From JBBDIP01 sp050260675 (lineage in GTDB: Bacteria; Bacillota; Sulfobacillia; Fermentithermobacillales; Fermentithermobacillaceae): DNA of 64,000 bases. Position 1 is the stretch's first letter; the number at the start of each line of letters is the position of its first letter. The notes under the pieces were generated by a model, which was not told where the DNA came from, made no database searches, and worked only from the letters and a program-made list of their open reading frames with translations. Shown in pieces: positions 58,145 to 64,000 of this stretch. Location of the stretch: NCBI GenBank assembly GCA_050260675.1, contig JBLNCN010000005.1:1116001-1180000 (forward strand), in the 5' to 3' direction. The position numbers were made by a program, and so were the translations under genes.

Positions 58145-60959
58145 CGAACCAGCTCCTGCCCACGTCGATCTCCACTTTAAGCGGGACTTTGAGCTGCATA
58201 ACCGTCTCCATTTCCTGACGTACCAGCCCTTGCATCAAGTCTTCTTCATCAGGCGGTATCTCGAAGATGAGCTCATCGTGCACCTGCAGGATGAGCCTGG
58301 AGACAAGTCCATCCCGCCGGAGCCTATCGTAGATGCGGACCATGGCCAGCTTGATGATGTCGGCAGCCGAACCCTGGATAGGCGTGTTGATAGCGGTGCG
58401 CTCCGCGAAGCTGCGCTTTGCAAAGATCCTGGAATGGATATCCGGGATAGTGCGCCTGCGGCCGAGGATGGTCGTGACGTAACCGTCTTTTCGGGCCTTT
58501 TCGATTGCGGCGTCCATGAACTCCTTTACTTTGGGGTAGCGGGCGAAGTACATGTCGATGAAACTTCTGGCCTCAGCCCTGCTAACACCTGTGTTCCGCG
58601 CCAGCCCGAAATCGGAAATGCCGTAGATGATGCCGAAATTGACAGCCTTGGCCTTACCCCGGAGGTCCGAGTCCACCTGGTCGATGGGCACTCCGAAGAT
58701 CTCTGAGGCCGTCCTCGCGTGGATGTCCTCCCCGTTCACGAAGGCGTCTATCATGGACGGATCGTCGGCCATGTGGGCCATTATCCTGAGCTCAATCTGG
58801 GAGTAGTCTGAAGCCAGGAAGAGGCGCCCTTCGGCCGGTATGAAGATGCGCCGGAGCGACCTGCCCAGTTCCCCGCGCACAGGTATGTTCTGCAGATTGG
58901 GCTCGGAACTTGAAAGGCGTCCGGTCGCGGTGACTGTCTGGTGGAACGTGGAGTGTATGCGCCCAGTGGTCGGATTTGTCACTTCCTCAAGCACGTCCAG
59001 GTAAGTGCACTTCAGCTTGGCGTACTGCCGGTACTCCAGGATTTTGGCAGGGAGGGGATGCTCGACGCTGAGCGCCTCCAGAACCTCCGCATCTGTCGAA
59101 AAGCCTGTCTTGGTCTTCTTGGTCGGCTTAAGGCCCATCTTCTCGAAGAGGACGTGGGCCAATTGCTTGGGCGACCCCAGGTTGAACCTCTCACCCGCGA
59201 TGCTGTAGATGTCGGACTCAATGGTTGTAAGGGCGTCGGCGAATCCCTGACGGATGCTCCTGCCCAGCTCCAGGTCAGCCCGGATGCCCATGGCCTCCAT
59301 CCCTGCCAGGACCTCAACGAGCGGGAACTCGACTTCCTCGGCCAGCCTGGTCAGCGACGCCTCTTGCAGGTCCTTGGAGCAGCCGTCGGCTACCGCAAAA
59401 CATGCCTGGGCACCAGCAGCCAGGTGCTCGCCCAAGGCCTCTCCGGTGGCGAACATGCCGCTTGCCTCGGGGATCAGGCCGCCCGTGTACTTGCTGACCA
59501 GGTCATCAAGCCTGTACGTAGTCCGGGTAGGATCAAGCAGATACGCTGCGACCAGGATGTCGAAGAAAGACCCGCGCGGAGTAACGCCGCGCTTGAAACA
59601 GAGCGTGAACACCCACTTGAGGTCGAACCCGGTCTTGCGGACGACTGGATCAACTAGCAATGGCTGTAGATACTTCCAGACCGCCTCCTGGCCGAAGGCG
59701 GTGTCGTCGCGGATCTTCAGTAGACACGGACCGATCCCCGACGAGATGCCTATGCTCCCAGGCCACTTGAAGTCACGGGTTACTTCGACAGCGCCTGCGT
59801 AGAACGAAATCCTGCCGGCCTCGGCTACCTCCCGCGCAAACGCGGCCAGAGCCTCCTCGCTGTCGATGACGCGGATCCCGGACGACACGGCAGCGGCGGG
59901 CGCCACCTCCATCTGAGGTGGATCTCCGAAGAGCGTTGCGCCAGGCGCAGGTTGTGCTCCTGGCATGGGCTCGGCATGTGTGGTTGACTCTATCGTGGTC
60001 CCCTGTGGCAGTGCCGCGGCCGCGGTAGAGGCGGACTGACCGGCGGCCATGCCCGCCACGCCAGCCACTCCTGTCGGCCCCGCCAGACCGGCAAGGGCTG
60101 CTACTCTTGGTACCAGCGTGTGGAACTGCATTCTCGTGAACAGAGCTCGTGCCCGCTCCATATCGGGTCCCTTCCACAGGAACCCCGTATCGTCAAGAGG
60201 TAGCGGGGCGTCAGTGTTGATTGTCGCCAGCTTCTTTGAGAGGAACGCCGACTCCCGGCCGGCCGCCAACAGGTTGTGGACTCTGGTTGGGCCGACCTCG
60301 TCCAGGTGATTGTAAATGTCCTCAAGGTCGCAGTACTTCTGCAGCAAGGTGACCGCGGACTTTTCACCTACGCCCTTCACTCCCGGAATGTTGTCCGATG
60401 AATCGCCTGCCAGGGCCTTAAAATCCCTGACCTGCGAGGGAGTGATGCCCAGGTCCATGCGAACGCCGTCGGGACCGTATTCCTTTACCTGCGTAATGCC
60501 CTTGACTGGCAGGATCGCTTCGACCCGCTCGTCCACAAGTTGCAGGCAATCCTTGTCTCCCGAGAGGATGGTCACAGGCATGCCGCGTTCCTTCCATCTA
60601 CAGGCCAGCGTTCCAATGATGTCGTCCGCCTCGTACCCGGGCAGCTCGACGTGGGCCAGGTTGAGTGCGTCCAAGGCTTCCTTGAGCAGCGGGATCTGCG
60701 CCTTGAACTCCTGTGGGGACGGCTTCCGGGTCGCCTTGTACTCGCTGAACTCGGAGTGCCTGAAAGTCGGAGAGGGATGGTCAAAAGCCACCACGACGTG
60801 GGTCGGCCGTTTCTCGGAAAGAAAGCGGAACATCATCGTGAGGAAACCATACACGGCTCCGGTCTGGACTCCCTCCACCGTCGAGAGCGGCGGCAGAGCA
60901 TAAAAAGCCCGGTTTGCCAGGGAGTTGCCGTCTACGAGGAGGAGCCTTCTATCAGCCAT
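58137..60959 (-). CDS. polA: DNA polymerase I
   Basis: A 940-residue polymerase. The 5' nuclease domain (1-290) shows LLLVDGNSLANRAFYALPPL, ELPGYEADDIIGTL and SGDKDCLQLV. A low-complexity linker (about 300-370, rich in Ala, Gly, Pro) follows. The proofreading domain lacks its acidic residues: RISFYAGAVEV stands where FDTET is expected and AAGAQACFAVAD where YAAEDA is expected. The polymerase domain is complete (DYSQIELRIMAHMADD, KAVNFGIIYGISDFGLARN, LQVHDELIFE). It should fill gaps and process Okazaki fragments without proofreading. ATG at 60959; the site upstream is weak. Confidence 0.96.
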   Translation of the reverse strand: MADRRLLLVDGNSLANRAFYALPPLSTVEGVQTGAVYGFLTMMFRFLSEKRPTHVVVAFDHPSPTFRHSEFSEYKATRKPSPQEFKAQIPLLKEALDALNLAHVELPGYEADDIIGTLACRWKERGMPVTILSGDKDCLQLVDERVEAILPVKGITQVKEYGPDGVRMDLGITPSQVRDFKALAGDSSDNIPGVKGVGEKSAVTLLQKYCDLEDIYNHLDEVGPTRVHNLLAAGRESAFLSKKLATINTDAPLPLDDTGFLWKGPDMERARALFTRMQFHTLVPRVAALAGLAGPTGVAGVAGMAAGQSASTAAAALPQGTTIESTTHAEPMPGAQPAPGATLFGDPPQMEVAPAAAVSSGIRVIDSEEALAAFAREVAEAGRISFYAGAVEVTRDFKWPGSIGISSGIGPCLLKIRDDTAFGQEAVWKYLQPLLVDPVVRKTGFDLKWVFTLCFKRGVTPRGSFFDILVAAYLLDPTRTTYRLDDLVSKYTGGLIPEASGMFATGEALGEHLAAGAQACFAVADGCSKDLQEASLTRLAEEVEFPLVEVLAGMEAMGIRADLELGRSIRQGFADALTTIESDIYSIAGERFNLGSPKQLAHVLFEKMGLKPTKKTKTGFSTDAEVLEALSVEHPLPAKILEYRQYAKLKCTYLDVLEEVTNPTTGRIHSTFHQTVTATGRLSSSEPNLQNIPVRGELGRSLRRIFIPAEGRLFLASDYSQIELRIMAHMADDPSMIDAFVNGEDIHARTASEIFGVPIDQVDSDLRGKAKAVNFGIIYGISDFGLARNTGVSRAEARSFIDMYFARYPKVKEFMDAAIEKARKDGYVTTILGRRRTIPDIHSRIFAKRSFAERTAINTPIQGSAADIIKLAMVRIYDRLRRDGLVSRLILQVHDELIFEIPPDEEDLMQGLVRQEMETVMQLKVPLKVEIDVGRSWFDV

Positions 60960-61105
60960 AATGGAGCCGCACCCCTTGTCCCGCTTTTCCTCAGTATAGG
61001 ATCTGAGATACGGCTTGGCAATTTGGGGGATCTGAGGAGGCGGGCAGCCATAGGACGGGCCATCCAAGGAAGCTCATAAGACGGTGCGGATCGGCCCATG
61101 AAGAC

Positions 61106-61131
61106 AGGAAAGGCCGGCGAATGCCGGCCTC
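61106..61131 (-). terminator. Terminator between the anti-sigma gene and polA
   Basis: AGGCCGGC (61111-61118) pairs perfectly with GCCGGCCT (61123-61130) with a GAAT loop; the minus strand runs on into TTTCC. It ends the sigma/anti-sigma unit 33 bases after its stop. Confidence 0.7.
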
Positions 61132-61163
61132 CATACCTTGCGCGCCTTGTCTGCGCGTCTTGT

Positions 61164-62426
61164 CTACGCCCTCTTCCTCCTGAGCACGAACATCGTCACC
61201 CCAAAAAGAGCCCCCAGGACGATTAGCCCCGGCGCAGCCTTGGCAACGAAGAGCAGGAGGTTCCTCCATGCCCTCACAAACGCCTCCCACACATCGCGCC
61301 ACGGCGAATCGGAGGGCGGCTTAATCGCGCCTTCCTCAGTCAGCGTGAGCGAGACGGTGGACATGGCGACCGACTTGTCGTAGTACTGGATCTGGGCCTT
61401 CATGCTCTCTATCTCGCCGCGAACCCTTGAGAGTTCGCCCTCAACCTGAAGCAGCTCGCCTACTGACTTGGCCTCACCCATGATCGTCAACAGGCGCTGC
61501 TCCTGGTTTTCTTTGTTCCGGAGCCTGGCGTCAAGGTCTACGTACTGGTCCGTAACGTCCTGAGCGTTGGTGTCCTGCCTTACGGTGCGCCCAAGATCCA
61601 TGATAGCGTCAACCGTGGGATCAAGGTTTTCTGCCGGAACCCTGGCCACCATGTAGAAGTTGGTGTACTCCCTATCCCCCTGTTGCGCCTGGGAAATCGA
61701 CGAGGACTCGATGTAGCCGAAATTCGCCTTTACCGCGTTCATAGCCAGCTCTGAAGTCTCGGGCACTTTTCCCCTGGATACCTCGAGACCTAGTTGCGCT
61801 CTTTTTATGATCTTCTTGTCGGCGTCAAGCTGTACGGTGGCGGGAGACGCGCTGTCCGCTGTCATCATGGTCTTGACGCCGGAGACACCGGCTTCTCCCA
61901 TCCCAGGTGGAGCCGCTGCGGGACCTACGCCCCCACCCGAGTACTCGGGAGGCGCGGTAGGAACCCCCGAACGCGATGACGCCAGCCCGTCCGTCCCTTT
62001 GGCCTTGAGCAGACCCTCATCCTCTTTCACGCCCGATGAGAGGGGTTTGCCGGCGAGGTCAAGGCCGAGCTTCCTATTGGCAAACCATACGCCTCCGCCT
62101 GCCGAAAGGAACATCACCAACACCATAGCCGCTGCTACAGCAGGGATCCATTGGCGAGCGGTCCACTTTGAGAGCCTCTCGGAGAGCCTGGCGAAGAAAC
62201 CCCGTTTCTCAATAATGGCACTGCACATAATCATCTCATGTAAGCCGGGTGGCACTTCTTCTTCAGGGACCGATGCCAGAGCGGCCTTTACGGCTCGGAG
62301 TTCGGAGAGCGCGCTCCTGCAGCTGCCGCACGCGGCGAGATGAGCCTCCAAGGCCTCTTTGTCCTGTGCAGATAGCTCGCCGTCGATGTAGGCTGAGAGC
62401 ATTTCCTCATAAACCTGGCAGCTCAC
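61164..62426 (-). CDS. Zinc-finger anti-sigma factor with DUF4349 domain
   Basis: A 420-residue membrane protein. Residues 1-50 form a putative zinc-finger anti-sigma domain (HLAACGSC with an upstream His/Cys). A helix at about 92-112 (WIPAVAAAMVLVMFLSAGGG) crosses the membrane, a Gly/Pro-rich linker follows, and residues 205-390 are DUF4349 (KRAQLGLEVSRGKVPETSEL, FYMVARVPAENLDPTVDAIM, QDVTDQYVDLDARLRNKENQ, VEGELSRVRGEIESMKAQIQ), ending with a second membrane helix. The GTG overlaps the sigma-factor stop. It should hold the ECF factor inactive until a cell-surface signal acts on the outer domain. Confidence 0.88.
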   Translation of the reverse strand: MSCQVYEEMLSAYIDGELSAQDKEALEAHLAACGSCRSALSELRAVKAALASVPEEEVPPGLHEMIMCSAIIEKRGFFARLSERLSKWTARQWIPAVAAAMVLVMFLSAGGGVWFANRKLGLDLAGKPLSSGVKEDEGLLKAKGTDGLASSRSGVPTAPPEYSGGGVGPAAAPPGMGEAGVSGVKTMMTADSASPATVQLDADKKIIKRAQLGLEVSRGKVPETSELAMNAVKANFGYIESSSISQAQQGDREYTNFYMVARVPAENLDPTVDAIMDLGRTVRQDTNAQDVTDQYVDLDARLRNKENQEQRLLTIMGEAKSVGELLQVEGELSRVRGEIESMKAQIQYYDKSVAMSTVSLTLTEEGAIKPPSDSPWRDVWEAFVRAWRNLLLFVAKAAPGLIVLGALFGVTMFVLRRKRA

Positions 62427-63043
62427 CGGAGATCCCTCCTTTCGTCACTTTTGACGGAGGAGGTGGCGAAATGTTCCGCGGGAAGGACCCTTCTTACCAT
62501 ATTGCGAGCTCTGTGTAGACGGGATTTTACGGTTCCCATAGAAAGCCCCAGTATATCGGCTATTTCCTGGTATGAGTACCCTTGTACGTCGCACAAGAGG
62601 ATTATGGCCCGGTGGGCCGGGTCAAGGTCCTGTAGAGCCCTCAGTATATCGGTGCTCATGAACTTGATCTCAACCGAGTCCTCCACGTTCTCGCTCTCAT
62701 CTGCTACTTCCCTGGTCACTGAAGACTCCTTGAGAGCCAGGGGTTCATCCAGAGAGCAGCTGGGTTGCTTTTGCTTCTTGCGGAGGTGATCAAGGCTGGC
62801 GTTCACGCACACCCTGTAGATCCACGTCGAAAAGCGGCTGTCGCCCCGAAACCGCGGCAGCGCCCGGTAGGCTTTGAGGAAGACGTCCTGAGTGATGTCC
62901 ATGGCGTCCTCGCGGTCTCCGACCAAGCGAAAAGCCAAGTTATAGACACCCTTCTCGTAGGCTGTGACAAGTGTCTCGAACGCGTCCGCATCACCTTTGG
63001 ACGCTCTCTGTATGAGGAACTGTTCGTCCGCTATCGCCAACAA
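62423..63043 (-). CDS. ECF-type RNA polymerase sigma factor
   Basis: A 206-residue sigma factor. Region 2 reads DAFETLVTAYEKGVYNLAFR, DAMDITQDVFLKAYRALPRF and STWIYRVCVNASLDHLRKK; an acidic spacer (about 95-130) is followed by region 4 with HRAIILLCDVQGYSYQEIAD, then ILGLSMGTVKSRLHRARNM. TTG start with GGGGGAGGAG immediately upstream. Its stop overlaps the anti-sigma start (GTGA). It probably answers envelope stress; its target promoters are not identified here. It lies 87 bases after aspS. Confidence 0.93.
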   Translation of the reverse strand: MLAIADEQFLIQRASKGDADAFETLVTAYEKGVYNLAFRLVGDREDAMDITQDVFLKAYRALPRFRGDSRFSTWIYRVCVNASLDHLRKKQKQPSCSLDEPLALKESSVTREVADESENVEDSVEIKFMSTDILRALQDLDPAHRAIILLCDVQGYSYQEIADILGLSMGTVKSRLHRARNMVRRVLPAEHFATSSVKSDERRDLR

Positions 63044-63130
63044 GACTCCTCCCCCTCATATCCGCCCCTAAGGCGGCAGAGCTTCAGCGCTCGGCAATGG
63101 GACGCAGATTCCAACCATTCATGTTAGTCT

Positions 63131-64000
63131 TCAACGGTCACCCGTCTCCACCTTTTTCGGGGCTAGCCCAAGCTCTTCCAACTGGTGCCTATCCACCGCT
63201 GCCGGAGCCTCGGTCATCGGATCGGTCGCGCTCGCGGTCTTCGGGAACGCGATTACTTCGCGGATGGTGTCGAGTCCGGCCATCAGCATGACCAGCCGGT
63301 CCAGGCCAAACGCGATGCCGCCGTGAGGCGGAGCCCCATATTCAAACGCATCCAATAGGAAGTAGAACCTGCTCCTGGCCTCGCTCTCTGACATCCCCAG
63401 CAAGGCGAAGACCTTCTCCTGAAGGTCCCTTCTGTGTATACGAATAGACCCCGATGCAAGTTCCACCCCATTCATAACCAGATCGTACATCCTCGCCCGG
63501 ATCTGTCCTTTTTCTTCGTCCGTAATATCGGGCCGGATCTTGGCCACGTCGCTCGCCATCGGACTGGTGAACGGGTGGTGGGCCGCTTCCCACTCGCCTG
63601 TCTCGTCGTTGCGCTTAAGCAGCGGGAATTCGGTTATCCATAGAAAGTCGTACTTGTCCTTGGGGATGAGGCCGAGTTTGTGGCCGAAGTCGAGACGCAG
63701 CCTGCCCAGCACCGATACCGCGGTATCGAATCCGTCGGCGACCATAAGCACCAAGTCTCCGTCCTTGGCGCCCGTTGCCTCCGCGATCCCCCGGATTTCT
63801 TCCTCGCTAAGGTATTTCTTGACCGGAGACTTTATGTCACCTGGCAGGTACGCTATGGTAACCAGGCCTTTTGCGCCCATGGACTTAGCTTTGGTCGTGA
63901 TGTTGTCGATCTCCTGGCGAGATATGCCGGCCTGGCCTGGGACCGCAATGGCGCGGATGGTCCCGCCCTGTTCAGCCGTGGTCTTGAACACTCCGAACTC
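63131..64000 (-). CDS. aspS: Aspartyl-tRNA synthetase, C-terminal half (5' end beyond window)
   Basis: The last 289 codons of a class II synthetase of the bacterial AspS type. The window edge cuts the gene; the frame is open to base 64000. The bacterial insertion (GAD) domain occupies the start (QGGTIRAIAVPGQAG, YLSEEEIRGIAEATGAKDGD), followed by the catalytic core FLWITEFPLLKRNDETGEWE, HHPFTSPMASD, RMYDLVMNGVELASGSIRIH (motif 2 region continues) and motif 3 AFEYGAPPHGGIAFGLDRLV. It charges tRNA-Asp (and perhaps tRNA-Asn if the organism uses the indirect route). Confidence 0.96.
   Translation of the reverse strand, partial: EFGVFKTTAEQGGTIRAIAVPGQAGISRQEIDNITTKAKSMGAKGLVTIAYLPGDIKSPVKKYLSEEEIRGIAEATGAKDGDLVLMVADGFDTAVSVLGRLRLDFGHKLGLIPKDKYDFLWITEFPLLKRNDETGEWEAAHHPFTSPMASDVAKIRPDITDEEKGQIRARMYDLVMNGVELASGSIRIHRRDLQEKVFALLGMSESEARSRFYFLLDAFEYGAPPHGGIAFGLDRLVMLMAGLDTIREVIAFPKTASATDPMTEAPAAVDRHQLEELGLAPKKVETGDR

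Noticed and set aside
1..64000. tRNA or rRNA genes, CRISPR arrays, insertion sequences, prophage
   Set aside because: No tRNA-like cloverleaf, rRNA stretch, regularly spaced repeat, transposase or phage gene was recognised by eye; a tRNA scan would be needed to exclude a missed tRNA.

Overview
The window looks like a chromosomal segment of a GC-rich, spore-forming Bacillota (Firmicutes) bacterium, most likely a clostridial or Limnochordia-type lineage. The evidence is strong GGAGG ribosome-binding sites with frequent GTG and TTG starts, a sporulation polysaccharide deacetylase of the PdaB type, a GerD-like gene behind a candidate sigma-G promoter, Rex, a TPP riboswitch with ThiT, and an HspR-type repressor on the dnaK operon. 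No rRNA, tRNA, CRISPR array, prophage or insertion sequence was recognised. Lineage is inference from gene content.

Layout. 0-5 kb: end of a two-component system, a transglutaminase-like protein, a CBS-ACT protein and mnmA. 5-11.7 kb: a sugar locus with two GH4 glycosidases, a GPH-type symporter, a PIG-L deacetylase and a BadF-type sugar kinase, probably for N-acetylated or beta-linked glycosides. 11.7-15 kb: hspR-like, dnaK and grpE with a promoter and candidate operator. 15.3-21.1 kb: a complete Opp/Dpp ABC importer operon, followed by two FtsX-like permeases. 23.8-27.6 kb: methylmalonyl-CoA/propionyl-CoA genes (carboxyltransferase, a 59-residue small protein, biotin carrier, B12-binding mutase subunit, MeaB). 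27.7-33.7 kb: rex, a Gx-type transporter, a CCA-adding-enzyme relative, a c-di-GMP protein and lgt. 33.8-38.6 kb: GerD-like gene, a tandem structured repeat, an ABC ATPase and two exported proteins. 38.8-40.8 kb: a restriction-modification pair (D12-class adenine methylase and NotI-like nuclease). 40.8-45.6 kb: glycerate kinase-Nudix fusion, M19 dipeptidase and an uncharacterised four-gene cluster with a YbaB-like member. 45.7-49.4 kb: pdaB, the thiamine genes and a MATE transporter. 49.6-57.5 kb: glutaredoxin, an AbrB/PIN toxin-antitoxin pair, adenosine-specific kinase, hbd, AI-2E transporter, rarA, threonine aldolase and thioredoxin. 57.5-64 kb: coaE, polA, a DUF4349 anti-sigma/ECF sigma pair and the end of aspS.

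The most striking observation is that the solute-binding protein of the opp operon (15375-17090) reads as a circular permutation of the OppA/DppA family. The segment that normally forms the C-terminal third follows the lipoprotein signal directly, and the normal N-terminal two thirds come after it. Other points of interest are a dispersed hairpin repeat with compensatory stem changes (34.2-34.45 kb and 49.63-49.73 kb), a NotI-like nuclease paired with an adenine methylase, a glycerate kinase-Nudix fusion, and several enzymes that lack an expected catalytic or metal-binding residue.

All calls rest on reading the sequence and remembered family motifs; no database search was run.
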